The notes beneath the pieces are model-generated. The model had not been told where the DNA came from, searched no databases, and worked only from the letters and a program-made list of their open reading frames with translations. 64,000 nt of DNA from Burkholderia savannae (GTDB lineage Bacteria; Pseudomonadota; Gammaproteobacteria; Burkholderiales; Burkholderiaceae). A program made the position numbers and the translations under genes. The stretch is from the NCBI RefSeq assembly GCF_001524445.2, contig NZ_CP013418.1, positions 2,666,001 to 2,730,000 of the forward strand, read 5' to 3'. Of this stretch, positions 53,658 through 62,986 are shown piece by piece. The stretch's first letter is position 1, and the number at the start of each line of letters is the position of its first letter.

Positions 53658-55652
53658 CTACTTCTCGACAGCGACCGCCGAATCGTCGATCCGCCCGTCG
53701 CCGCCGTCGGGCGCGCGATGCGCGCGCCGCGCGTCGTGTCCGTCGAGCACGCCGGGCTTGTCGCGTTCGCCGCGCTCGTTGCGCTCGTCGCGTCCGTCAT
53801 GCTCGTCGCTCAGCCACTCGGCGGCGTCGCCGCCCGTCTGCTCGATCAGGCCCTTCGCGAGCTCGAGCGCCTGCCGCTCGAACAGCCGCCGGTAGACGCC
53901 GCCTTCGAGCCGGATCAGCTCGTCGTGGCTGCCTTCCTCGATCACGCGCCCCTTGTCGAGCACGATCAGCCGATCGAGCGCGCGCACCGTCGACAGCCGG
54001 TGCGCGACGACGAGCGTCGTGCGTCCGACCATCAGCCGCTCCATCGCCTGCTGGATCAGCACCTCGCTTTCGCTATCGAGGCTCGACGTCGCTTCGTCGA
54101 GGATCAGCACCGGCGCGTCGGCGAGGAACGCGCGCGCGATCGCCACGCGTTGCCGCTCGCCGCCCGACAGCTTGATCCCGCGTTCGCCGACGAGCGTGTC
54201 GTAGCCCTGCGGCAGCTCGGCGATGAACTCGTGCGCGCTCGCGAGCCGCGCGGCGCGCTCGATCTCGCCGCGCGTCGCGCCGGGTCGCGCATACGCGATG
54301 TTCTCGGCGAGCGTGCGGTGGAACAGCAGCGGCTCCTGCTGGACGATCGCGATCTGGCTGCGCAGCGAAGCCTGCGTGACGTCGGCGATGTTCTGCCCGT
54401 CGATCGCGATGCGCCCGCCGTCGACGTCGTACAGCCGCTGAATCAGCTTGATGAACGACGTCTTGCCCGAGCCCGAATGCCCGACGAGCCCGATCCGCTC
54501 GCCCGGCGCGATCCGGATCGAGAAATCGTCGTACAGCGGCTTCGCATGCGCGCCGCTGTAGCCGAACGTCACGTGCTCGAAGCGGATCTCGCCGTGCGCG
54601 ATCGAGATCGGCTTCGCGCCCGGCTTGTCGTCGATGCCGAGCGGCTGCCGCTCGAGCGACACGAGCTCCTCCATGTCGTTGACGGAGCGCTGCAGGTTGC
54701 GGATGTGCATCCCGATGTCGCGCAGATAGCCTTGCAGCACGAGGAACGTCGTGAGCGCGAACGCGATGTCGCCGACGCTCGCGCGATCGTGCGCCCACAG
54801 CCACAGCGCCGCGCCGAGGATCGCCGCCTGCATCGCGACGAGCATCGCGCCCTGCACGCCGCCGTTCAGCGTGCCGCGCCGCCACGCGCGGCGGGTGCGC
54901 GCGCGCCACTTCGACACGACGCCGTCGAGCCGCGCCTCTTCGCGGGTCTCCGCGCCGAACGCCTTGACGACCGGGTTGCAGCTCACCGCGTCGGCGAGCG
55001 CGCCGCCCATACGCGTGTCCCACAGGTTGCCGAGCCGCGCGGCGGGCGCGACGAAGCGCAGCGACATCGTGACCGTCACCGCGATGAACACGACGGAGCC
55101 GCCGCCGACCACCGCGCCCATCACCGGCCAGTGCGAGCCGAGCAGAAGCGTCGCGCCCGCGAGCATCACGACGGACGGCAGCAGCGCGACGAGCAGCGTG
55201 TCGTTGAGCAGGTCGATCGCCCACATGCCGCGCGTGATCTTGCGCACGGTCGAGCCGGCGAAGCTGTTCGCGTGCCAGTCGGTCGAAAAGCGCTGCACGC
55301 GATGGAACGCGTTCGCCGCGATCTGGCTCATCATCTCGAGCGTCAGCACGATGATGTTGCGGAACGCCGCCTGCCGCAGCAACGTGCAAGCGAGCCCGAT
55401 GCCGATCAGCATGCCGAACGCGTGCAGCGCGCGGCTCCATGCGAGCGCCTTGTCCGCGGCGGTGACGCCGTGCGACAGCGCGTCGACGAGGCGTCCCGCG
55501 AAGAGCGGCGTCAGCACGTCGCCGAGCGCGGTGGCGAGCGCGAAGAACGCGATGGCGGCGATGCGCGCGGGTTGCGCGCGCCAGTGCCGGAAGGTGAACG
55601 CGAGCACGTCGGTAAACGCTCGTCCACCCGGATGGGTTGTTTTTTGGGCCAT
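53658..55652 (-). CDS. ABC exporter, fused permease and ATPase (MsbA/MDR type)
   Basis: The 664-residue half-transporter has six membrane helices in residues 20-330 and a C-terminal ATPase. Motifs are Walker A GLVGHSGSGKTSFIKLI, Q-loop IAIVQQEPLLFH, signature KLSGGERQRVAIARAFL, Walker B PVLILDEATSSLDSES and switch histidine VVAHRLSTV. It should work as a homodimer exporting lipid, drug or peptide. A charged tail rich in Asp/Glu/Arg (about residues 615-664, with repeats like ERNERGERD) follows the ATPase and is unusual. It is a single-gene unit. Confidence 0.9.
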   Translation of the reverse strand: MAQKTTHPGGRAFTDVLAFTFRHWRAQPARIAAIAFFALATALGDVLTPLFAGRLVDALSHGVTAADKALAWSRALHAFGMLIGIGLACTLLRQAAFRNIIVLTLEMMSQIAANAFHRVQRFSTDWHANSFAGSTVRKITRGMWAIDLLNDTLLVALLPSVVMLAGATLLLGSHWPVMGAVVGGGSVVFIAVTVTMSLRFVAPAARLGNLWDTRMGGALADAVSCNPVVKAFGAETREEARLDGVVSKWRARTRRAWRRGTLNGGVQGAMLVAMQAAILGAALWLWAHDRASVGDIAFALTTFLVLQGYLRDIGMHIRNLQRSVNDMEELVSLERQPLGIDDKPGAKPISIAHGEIRFEHVTFGYSGAHAKPLYDDFSIRIAPGERIGLVGHSGSGKTSFIKLIQRLYDVDGGRIAIDGQNIADVTQASLRSQIAIVQQEPLLFHRTLAENIAYARPGATRGEIERAARLASAHEFIAELPQGYDTLVGERGIKLSGGERQRVAIARAFLADAPVLILDEATSSLDSESEVLIQQAMERLMVGRTTLVVAHRLSTVRALDRLIVLDKGRVIEEGSHDELIRLEGGVYRRLFERQALELAKGLIEQTGGDAAEWLSDEHDGRDERNERGERDKPGVLDGHDARRAHRAPDGGDGRIDDSAVAVEK

Positions 55653-56709
55653 TTGTCGGGGCCCGGTCGCTCGTGGCGAACGGGACTTGTCGATTGTTGT
55701 TCGAAACGAAAGCCGGACGCATGCCGCTGCGCGTCAGCGCGCGAAGCGAAGGCGGGGAACTGTCCGGAAGCTGTGCGGGCTGGATAGCGGCCCGCGAAGA
55801 CGACGACTTAGAACGCGCGTCGTGGAACTGCCGTCGGGGAGGTGACATGCATTCGCGACATCTGGCACCTCCTTCGAACGTTGAGTGAGTGGAGTGAAAG
55901 CGAGCGGAGTTCAGCTCGTGAAGCGATTCTAGCGGCCGTTTCGCATTGCTGCAATGTCAGACGAATGGATGTTGCCGATTCGATACGGGGCGATGCGCGG
56001 CGATGCGGCTCGCCGCATTCGATTGGGGGCGGAGGGAGTGGGTTGGCATCGGGACTCGACGTGCGCCGCGATTGCCACGCGCGGGCGCGCCGGGCGTACG
56101 GGCGTACGGGCGTATGGGCGTATGCGTGTGGCGCTATGCGCCCGGCGGGCCGAAGCGGTTCGTACACGCGTGCGCGTGCGCGGCGCGCGAAGCTGTCACG
56201 GCGTGCATGTCGCCGATGCGGAAGTCGCGGGCGGGATGCGTCCGCTGATATGTCCCGGGCGGGTGCGTCGGTTTGGCCTTGCGCGCGGCCGGACATGCTT
56301 CGAGCGCGTGTATTGCGACCGTGGCTCCCCGTTCCGGGGGGGCCGCGGCGAACGCATGTGCTCGGGACGACGCGTTCCCGACCGGGACGGCGCGAACGGA
56401 CGCACGCCGAGCGGGCGCGTCCCAGACGGGCACGTCCCAGACGGGCGCGTCCCAAACATGCAGCCCCGAACGCGTCTCTCCCAGAAGGGCCGCTCCCGAA
56501 CGGGCATGTCCCGAACGGGGACGTCCCGAACGGGCACGTCCCGAACGGGCACGTCCCGAACGGGCACGTCCCGAACGGGCATGTCCCGGACTGGCATGTC
56601 CCGAACGGGCACTTCCCAAGCAGGCACGTCCCAAGCAGGCGCGTCCCGACGTTATGGGACAATCCGGCGTCCCCCACCCTGTAGAACCGAACACTGCATC
56701 GAGGAAACG
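55653..56709. other. 1.06-kb spacer between ABC exporter and DyP genes
   Basis: The spacer lies between divergent genes. The first 300 bases should hold the ABC exporter promoter. Bases 56080-56120 contain a short GGGCGTAC/GGGCGTAT repeat, and 56411-56650 a 15-bp tandem array. Several frames are open through the array because its period is a multiple of three; none has a recognisable protein. Confidence 0.6.
56411..56650. repeat. 15-bp tandem repeat array, about 16 units
   Basis: The unit is close to CGTCCCGAACGGGCA, with the inner copies (56507-56580) nearly identical and the outer ones diverged. Each unit contains the interrupted inverted repeat CCCG-AA-CGGG. The array ends 60 bp before the DyP peroxidase start and may influence its promoter. 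Copy number is probably variable. Confidence 0.9.
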
Positions 56710-57591
56710 ATGAGCGATTTTCAGCAAGGCATTCTGGCTCCGATTCCGGCGGCGAGCCGCTACCTGTCCTTCCGGATCACGCATCCGGAGCGTGCGGCGA
56801 GCGCGCTCGCCGCGTTGCGCGACGCCATTGACGGCGTCGACACGGTGATCGGCATCGGGCCGTCGCTCGTGCAGGCGCTCGACAAGAAGATCGACGGCCT
56901 GAAGGAGTTTCCCGAGCTGTCGGTGCCGGGCGCGCCGGTGCCGTCGACGCCCGCGGCGCTCTGGGTCTGGCTGCGCGCCGACGATCTCGGCGCGGCCACC
57001 GTGCGCTCGCGCGAGATCGAGCAGCTCGTCGCGCCCGCGTTCGAGCTCGACTGCGCCGCGAACGCGTTCCGCTACGCGGACGACCGCGACCTGTCCGGCT
57101 ACGAGGACGGCACCGAGAACCCGGAAGGCGACGAGGCGATCGAAACCGCGTTCGTGTCCGGCAAGGGCGCGGGCTTCGACGGCGCGAGCTTCGTCGCGGT
57201 CCAGCAATGGGTGCACGACTTCGGCAAGATGCGCGAGATCCCGGGCGACGAAATGGACCGGATCATCGGCCGCCGCAAGGACGACAACGAAGAACTCGAA
57301 GACGCGCCCGCGTACGCGCACGTGAAGCGCACCGAGCAGGAGAGCTTCAAGCCGGAGGCGAAGGTGCTGCGGCGCTCGTCGCCGTGGGCGGACGAGCGCC
57401 GCGCCGGCTTGTATTTCGTCGCATTCGGCCATTCGTTCCGCGCGTTCGAGGTGCAGATGCGCCGGATGATCGGCGCGACCGACGGCGTGCACGACGGCCT
57501 GTTCCGCTTCACGCAGCCGATCACCGGCTCGTTCTTCTGGTGTCCGCCCGCCAAGGGCGGCAAGCTCGATCTGTCGGCGCTCGGGCTGTAA
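56710..57591 (+). CDS. DyP-type heme peroxidase (YfeX-like)
   Basis: The 293-residue peroxidase has the GxxDG motif GYEDGTENPEGDEAI with distal Asp133, the proximal heme ligand His204 in AYAHVKRTEQ and the distal arginine near 221 in VLRRSSPW. The C-terminus has YFVAFGHSFRAFEVQMRRM and TGSFFWCPP, typical of the family. No signal peptide is present, so it is cytoplasmic or encapsulated; no encapsulin gene is adjacent. It oxidises dyes or porphyrin-like substrates with H2O2. ATG at 56710 follows GAGGAAACG. Confidence 0.92.
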   Translation: MSDFQQGILAPIPAASRYLSFRITHPERAASALAALRDAIDGVDTVIGIGPSLVQALDKKIDGLKEFPELSVPGAPVPSTPAALWVWLRADDLGAATVRSREIEQLVAPAFELDCAANAFRYADDRDLSGYEDGTENPEGDEAIETAFVSGKGAGFDGASFVAVQQWVHDFGKMREIPGDEMDRIIGRRKDDNEELEDAPAYAHVKRTEQESFKPEAKVLRRSSPWADERRAGLYFVAFGHSFRAFEVQMRRMIGATDGVHDGLFRFTQPITGSFFWCPPAKGGKLDLSALGL

Positions 57592-58506
57592 CGCGGTCGC
57601 GCGGCGTCGCCGCACGGGCGTCCGTGCGGCCGGCGCGTGCAGCGAATCCGTCAATTCGCGCGCGTGCCGGCGGACCGTTCCACGTCGCCGCGTTGCGCGC
57701 CCGAATCTTCCGTCAGGGTTTGCGCAGAAACGCCGGGCTCGCGCTCGGCCGCGCCGGCGCCGTGCCGCTCGCATCGCTCGCCGCTGTGCCGTGGGCCTTG
57801 TCTCCCGAATCCGAAGGCTTGGGTTTGCACGGCCGCATCGTCGACGCGCGCGCTCAGGCGGGCTGCACGCCGCAGGTCTCGCAGCGTGCGATCCGGAGGG
57901 ACACCACCGTGAGTCTCGTCGGCGCGGGGCTCGGCGTATCGCCGGTTCCCGCATCCCCGCGCGAGGATCGGCGCAAGATGGTCGTTTATCGCGACATCGA
58001 CGCGCCCGGCACGCCGGGTTTCGTACGAACCGGCATCGGCGCGGCGTCGCGGCGATCGTTCCCCGTCACTCGAAGCATTCCGGGAATCGGCGTTCGGGGC
58101 ATCCGGTCGACGGATTTCGAATGCGATCGAGGCTGATTCGCGCTGCCGGCGAATACCGACGCGAATGCGCAATCAATCGGCAGCCTGATGTTTAATCGGC
58201 GGCAATCGATTCATCGGAACGGACGTTTTTCGAACGGCTTCGATTTCCTGTCGGCAGCGCCGCTTCGTTCGGGCGAAGTGAGCAGTGTCGCGCGTTGCGA
58301 GCCGCCGGACGGGCCGATGAAAAGCGCGGCGCCGATTTTCACGGAGTCGGCTTCGATCATTTAAACAAGTAGATAATATATTAAATATTAAAAGAAATTG
58401 ATTATCCCGTCGGATATGGTCGGTTATTTTCATCGGGCGAGTGAGCGTCGCTTATAGTGCACGACGCATGTCCGCCAATCGAAACACCCGTACGAGGAGG
58501 ATCGAA
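57592..58506. other. 915-bp spacer with an AT-rich island
   Basis: Bases 57592-58330 have no convincing gene. From about 58355 to 58435 the sequence turns sharply AT-rich (poly-A/T runs around TAAACAAGTAGATAATATAT), in strong contrast to the rest of the window. This island lies directly upstream of the secreted-protein gene and probably contains its promoter. Confidence 0.6.
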
Positions 58507-59694
58507 TTGAAATTCAAGTGCATCGCAGCAACCGTCCTGGCCGTGGCGGCCGTCGACGCGACGGCCGCCGGCGCCTGCCTGAACGGCTCCGTGATCGCTT
58601 CGTCGACGAGCGCGCCGCTCGTCGCGAGACAAGGCTCGGCGTTCTCGTCGACGCTCTACGATCCGGCGATCACGTCGAACAACCGCACGCACAACCCCGT
58701 CATGCTGACGGTGAAGGTGACGAACAAGGGCCAGCCGGTTTCCGGCTGCGATGTCGCGTGGCAGCCGCGGGGCGCAGGCAGTGCGTCGGGCTGGCTCTTT
58801 CCGGTGAACGCGTCGACCGGCGCGGACGGGGTCGCGTCGGCGTGGTGGATCGCCGGCAGCGGCGGCGCGCAAACGGCGGTGGCGAGCATCCGCAGGTTCG
58901 ACGGCACGGCGCAGAGCGTCGCGATCGGCGGCTCGGCGCAGCCGCACCGCACGCGCGCGAACTCCGTCCATCTGAACTACCAGCAGGCGAGCGACTGGAC
59001 CGCGTTCAGCGTCGACGTGACGCCCGAAGCGCTCGCGCCGACCACCTATTGGGAAGCGATCGGCTGGCCGGGCGCTTACACCGGCATCCAGTCGGTCGAC
59101 GGCAAGCAGAACGGCCTGGTCCTGTTTTCAGTGTGGGACGCGAACGGCAAGTCGCCGCAGATCATCGCGAAGGGGCCGGGCGTCAGCTGCACGCAGTTCG
59201 GCGGCGAAGGCACCGGCTACAAGTGCTCGAAGAGCCATGCGCCCGTCGCGGGCCGGACATATCGCTTCATGGCGTCGATCGCGCCCGTCGCCGGCCAGAA
59301 CCAGACCGACTATTCGGTGTGGTTCACGGACACGTCGACCAACGTGCGCGAGCTGATCGCGACGCTGCGCTATCAGAAGAGCCTGCAGTCGGCGAATTTC
59401 GCGAACAGCTTCGTCGAGGATTGGGCGACGCAAGGCGCGTCGTGTCTCGACGCGACGCAGCGGGCCGGACAGTACGGCAACGTATGGGCGTTCGACAGGG
59501 TGGCCGGGCGGTGGGTCGCGGTCAAGAAGGCGACGACGTCGGCCGTCTACACGCCCGATCACAACGAGATCTGCTCGAACTATCAGTTCTCGGTGGTCAA
59601 CGGCAACTTCCGGATGAGCACGGGCGGCTACGCGGTGGGGCAGCCGCACAATCTGCCGGGCGGGCCGAAGTCGATTCTGCTGACGCTGCCTTGA
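58507..59694 (+). CDS. Secreted protein with DUF3472-like domain
   Basis: The 395-residue product is taken from a TTG start at 58507, because AGGAGG lies seven bases ahead and the next residues form a standard signal peptide (KFKCIAATVLAVAAVDATAA). An upstream in-frame ATG at 58468 is an alternative. Residues about 25-145 look like an Ig-like or surface-binding domain (LTVKVTNKGQPVSGCDVAW). The second half has YWEAIGWPGAYTGIQSVDGK, LVLFSVWDANGKSP and the cysteine-rich end of DUF3472-type domains. The protein is probably extracellular. Function unknown; the AT-rich upstream region hints at acquisition or silencing. Confidence 0.75.
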   Translation: MKFKCIAATVLAVAAVDATAAGACLNGSVIASSTSAPLVARQGSAFSSTLYDPAITSNNRTHNPVMLTVKVTNKGQPVSGCDVAWQPRGAGSASGWLFPVNASTGADGVASAWWIAGSGGAQTAVASIRRFDGTAQSVAIGGSAQPHRTRANSVHLNYQQASDWTAFSVDVTPEALAPTTYWEAIGWPGAYTGIQSVDGKQNGLVLFSVWDANGKSPQIIAKGPGVSCTQFGGEGTGYKCSKSHAPVAGRTYRFMASIAPVAGQNQTDYSVWFTDTSTNVRELIATLRYQKSLQSANFANSFVEDWATQGASCLDATQRAGQYGNVWAFDRVAGRWVAVKKATTSAVYTPDHNEICSNYQFSVVNGNFRMSTGGYAVGQPHNLPGGPKSILLTLP

Positions 59695-60181
59695 CCCTCG
59701 GGCGCGTCGCGCTCGTTCGGCGGCGTGGGGCGCGACGCGTCGTCTGGCCCCGCCTCGCCGCTTGGTTGCATGCCGCCCGGTTGCATCGTCGCTCGCGGTT
59801 CGGGCGGTCGGTGCGACGGCCGGGCGCGGTGCCGCCGCCGGTTCGGTTCTGGCGGGCGAGCTTACGTGCGGCTGCCGAGAGGTCGGCGCCGGTGACTGAA
59901 GCGGCGCTGCCGCCACCGCCACCGCCGCCGCCACCACCGCGGATGCGAAGCGCGCACGCGCGAGAGCCTGCAACGTGCATCCATCGAACGGGCGGGCCCG
60001 ATTTGTCCCGCATCGCCGCCGCTAAGCGATCGAGGCGCGTCACCGCGTCGCCCGACGCCTGACGCCTGACACGGCACGGTGCGGCGCAATGCGGCACGCC
60101 CGACGCGGCACGCACGAGGCCGCCGCGTGTCGCAGCGCAACGCGGCACGTCGCGCCGCCCTACGCCGCGCCGCCGCATCCG
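59695..60181. other. 487-bp spacer, low-complexity
   Basis: The spacer lies between convergent genes. It contains a CCGCCACCG trinucleotide-type run near 59908-59940 and several loose GCGGCACG repeats near 60070-60150. No gene is seen. Confidence 0.5.
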
Positions 60182-60583
60182 TCACTTCAACGTCGTCTCG
60201 ATCCGCGTCCCGCGCTTGATGAACAGCGTGACGGGCGTCTTCTCGGCGATTTCCGCGAGCCGTTTGCGCTGCGCATCATCGAGCGCGCCGTCGACCGCGA
60301 TCGTGCGCCGCACGTACTGCGCGCCCTCGCGGTCGACGTGCAGTTCGGCGCGCGCGGCGAGGCGCGCGGCCGGCCATTCCTTGCGCTGCATGTACATCCG
60401 CAGCGTCGCGACCGTGCACGCGGCGAGCCCCGACAGCACGAGCTCGTACGGCGCGGGCCCGACGTTGCCGCCGCCCTCGTGCTCGTTTTCGTCGCCTTGC
60501 AGGCGATGCTCGCCGGCTTCGAGATCGACGACGTAGTTCGGCGCGTCGGGCGCCATTTCGGCTGAGGCGTGAATGAGCGGCAT
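60182..60583 (-). CDS. OsmC/Ohr-family protein
   Basis: The 133-residue protein has the OsmC fold pattern: PYELVLSGLAACTVATLRMYMQRK contains the single conserved cysteine at the start of the central helix, and RTIAVDGALDDAQRKRLAEIAEKTPV matches the C-terminal half. The second redox cysteine of true Ohr peroxidases is not seen near the end, so peroxidase activity is doubtful. ATG at 60583 follows a GAGGA ribosome site. It precedes no operon partner; the LysR gene lies upstream on the same strand after 90 bp. Confidence 0.85.
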   Translation of the reverse strand: MPLIHASAEMAPDAPNYVVDLEAGEHRLQGDENEHEGGGNVGPAPYELVLSGLAACTVATLRMYMQRKEWPAARLAARAELHVDREGAQYVRRTIAVDGALDDAQRKRLAEIAEKTPVTLFIKRGTRIETTLK

Positions 60584-60673
60584 CGCGTGTCCTCGAGGTA
60601 AAGGGAAGGAGCGGCCGGCATGCCGGCCCCGATTCACGAGCATAAACGGCTTCGCGCCCGCGTGCAGCGGCCG

Positions 60674-61606
60674 TCATGCGCCCGCGGGATGCGTCGACGC
60701 CGCGCGCACGGCGTCGATCACGCGCTCGCGGAGCCACTGGTGCGCGCGGTCGAGCTCGCGCGATTCGTGCCAGTACGCGAGGATCGGATAGGGCTTGAGC
60801 CGCAGCGGCAGCGGCTGGACCGCGATCGGCAGGAGCCGCGTCATGCGTAGCGCGTACGAGCGCGGCAGCGTCAGCAGCAGATCGCCCGACGCCGCGATCT
60901 GGCACGCGGCGAAATAGTGCTGGCAGACGAGCTGGATGCGGCGGAAGCGGCCGTCGGCGCCGAGCAGCACGTCGAGCGTGTGCGGTTCGCCGAGCGGCGA
61001 CACCGTCACGTGCCGCGCGGCGAAATAGTCGGCTCGGCGCAGCGGCGCGCCCGCGAGCGGATGATCGCGCCGCATCGCGACGACGAGCGTGTCGTCGACC
61101 ACGTTTTCGCCGACGATCCGGGGCCCTGCGGGCACCCGGCGCTCGATCGCGAGATCGAGGTTGCCGCTGCCGAGCTCGCGCTCGATGTCGGCGACGGGCA
61201 CGCGGCGGCTCACGAGCCGCACGCCGGGCGCGTCGCGCGCGAGCGACGCGACGAGCTGCGGCAGCGCGATCGATTCGAGCACGTCGCGCACGCCGACGAC
61301 GAAGCCGAGGTCGAGCGCGTCCGGGCTGAAGCGCGTCTGAGCGCGCGCCGCGTCCTGCAGCCCCTTCAGATGCAGCTGGACGTCGGCGATCACCGCGCGC
61401 GTGCGCTCGGTCGGCACGACCTTGTTGCCCTGCCGCACGAAGAGCGGATCGCCGAAGTGCGCGCGCAGCCGGTTCAGCGCGTGCGTGACGGCCGGCTGCG
61501 TCAGGTGCAGCGCGCGCGCGGCGGCGCTGATGCCGCCTTGCACGTAGACCGCGTCGAGCACGCGGAACAGGTTCAGGTCGAGTCGGTGGTCGGGCGGCAT
61601 CGGCAT
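60674..61606 (-). CDS. LysR-family transcriptional regulator
   Basis: The 310-residue regulator has the N-terminal winged helix (LNLFRVLDAVYVQGGISAAA; ALHLTQPAVTHALNRL) and an effector domain (DLGFVVGVRDVLESIALPQL). The DPLFVRQGNKVVPTERTR element is typical of the NodD-like branch. It is divergent from the acyl-CoA dehydrogenase gene with 147 bp between starts, and probably regulates it. The gap contains an AT-rich stretch and the palindrome GCGCGATCGCGC. The ATG two codons downstream is an equally possible start. Confidence 0.88.
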   Translation of the reverse strand: MPMPPDHRLDLNLFRVLDAVYVQGGISAAARALHLTQPAVTHALNRLRAHFGDPLFVRQGNKVVPTERTRAVIADVQLHLKGLQDAARAQTRFSPDALDLGFVVGVRDVLESIALPQLVASLARDAPGVRLVSRRVPVADIERELGSGNLDLAIERRVPAGPRIVGENVVDDTLVVAMRRDHPLAGAPLRRADYFAARHVTVSPLGEPHTLDVLLGADGRFRRIQLVCQHYFAACQIAASGDLLLTLPRSYALRMTRLLPIAVQPLPLRLKPYPILAYWHESRELDRAHQWLRERVIDAVRAASTHPAGA

Positions 61607-61753
61607 GTCGGGGATTCGGCGTTCCGGGAAGGCTCGCGCGATCGCGCAAGCCCATCAGTGAAGTCTATGTCCTTGCATAATAAATATTCATTTCATCGAT
61701 TGTCGAGGATCGCGTACGCTCGTCTTCATTCGAACCGACCACACGGAGACGCC

Positions 61754-62986
61754 ATGGATTTCTCCCCTTCGGCCCGCAGCCGCGAACTGAGCGAGCGCAT
61801 CGCGGGCTTCATGCGCGACGAGATCGCGCCCGTCGAGGCGCGCTATGTCGAGCAATCGACGGGCGGCGCCGACTGGCGCCTCTGGCGCCAGCCCGACGTG
61901 ATGGAAACGCTGAAGGCGAAGGCGCGCGCGGCCGGCCTGTGGAACCTGTTCCTGCCGCAGGCCGAGCACGGCGGCGCGGGGCTGTCGAACGCGGAGTACG
62001 CGCCGCTCGCCGAACTGATGGGGCACTCGTTCATCGCGCCCGAAGCGTTCAACTGCAACGCGCCCGACACCGGCAACATGGAGGTGCTCGCGCGCTACGG
62101 CTCGCCCGAGCAGCGCCGCCGCTGGCTCGAGCCGCTCCTCGCGGGCGAGATTCGCTCGGCGTTCTGCATGACGGAGCCGGAGGTCGCGTCGTCGGACGCG
62201 ACGAACATGCGGGCCACCGCGGCGATCGACGGCGACGAAGTCGTGCTGAACGGCCGCAAGTGGTGGTCGACGGGCATCGGCCATCCGCTCGCGCGCGTCG
62301 TGATCTTCATGGGGCTCACTGATCCGCAGGCGGAGCCGCACCGCCGGCACACGATGGTGCTGTGCCCGCTCGACGCGCCCGGCGTGAAGATCGAACGGAT
62401 GCTGCCCGTGTTCAATGCGTACGACGAGCCGTCGGGCCACGGCGAAGTCAGCTTCACGAACGTGCGGCTGCCCGCGTCGAACGTGATCCTCGGGCCGGGG
62501 CGCGGTTTCGAGATCGCGCAAGGCCGGCTCGGGCCGGGCCGTATCCACCATTGCATGCGCGCGCTCGGCGCGGCGGAGAAGGCGCTCACGCTGCTGTGCG
62601 CGCGCGCGACGACGCGCACCGCGTTCGGCAAGCCGCTCGTCAAGCTCGGCGGCAACGGCGACGTCGTCGCGAACCTGCGGATGTCGATCGAGCAGGCGCG
62701 CCTCCTGACGCTGAAGGCCGCGTGGACGATCGACACGCAGGGCGTGAAGGCGGCGCTGTCGCTGATCTCGCAGATCAAGGTGGTCGTGCCGGCGGTCGCG
62801 CAGCAGGCGGCCGACGCGGCGATCCAGATCCACGGCGGCGCGGGCCTGTCGAACGACTTTCCGCTCGCGGCGCTCTATGCGTACGCGCGCGTGCTGCGGA
62901 TCGCGGACGGGCCGGACGAGGTGCATCGCGCGGTCGTCGCGAAGCTCGAGGTGAAGCGGCAGCTCGCCGCGGCGGAGGCGGCATGA
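61754..62986 (+). CDS. Acyl-CoA dehydrogenase
   Basis: The 410-residue flavoprotein of the ACAD family has ACAD signature AFCMTEPEVASSDATNM, the FAD/substrate loop GRKWWSTGIGHPLARVVIF and the C-terminal QIHGGAGLSNDFPLAALYA and RIADGPDEVHRAVVAKLE. It resembles the bacterial counterparts of ACAD10/11, which dehydrogenate long or hydroxylated acyl-CoAs. Its stop overlaps the next gene's start (ATGA at 62983-62986), and that gene encodes the phosphotransferase that is fused to the dehydrogenase in animal ACAD10/11. Confidence 0.9.
   Translation: MDFSPSARSRELSERIAGFMRDEIAPVEARYVEQSTGGADWRLWRQPDVMETLKAKARAAGLWNLFLPQAEHGGAGLSNAEYAPLAELMGHSFIAPEAFNCNAPDTGNMEVLARYGSPEQRRRWLEPLLAGEIRSAFCMTEPEVASSDATNMRATAAIDGDEVVLNGRKWWSTGIGHPLARVVIFMGLTDPQAEPHRRHTMVLCPLDAPGVKIERMLPVFNAYDEPSGHGEVSFTNVRLPASNVILGPGRGFEIAQGRLGPGRIHHCMRALGAAEKALTLLCARATTRTAFGKPLVKLGGNGDVVANLRMSIEQARLLTLKAAWTIDTQGVKAALSLISQIKVVVPAVAQQAADAAIQIHGGAGLSNDFPLAALYAYARVLRIADGPDEVHRAVVAKLEVKRQLAAAEAA

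Noticed and set aside
56411..56650. 15-bp array considered as a CRISPR or iteron origin
   Set aside because: There are no unique spacers. No replication initiator gene lies nearby and the region is GC-rich, so an origin is not supported.
55808..56677. Minus-strand frame with CPFGT pentapeptide repeats
   Set aside because: The repeats only translate the 15-bp tandem array, which is open in several frames. The flanking protein sequence has no natural character and there is no ribosome site.
57592..58330. Arg-rich open frames in the spacer after the DyP gene
   Set aside because: No ribosome site, no domain and no natural protein composition; typical of GC-rich spacer sequence.
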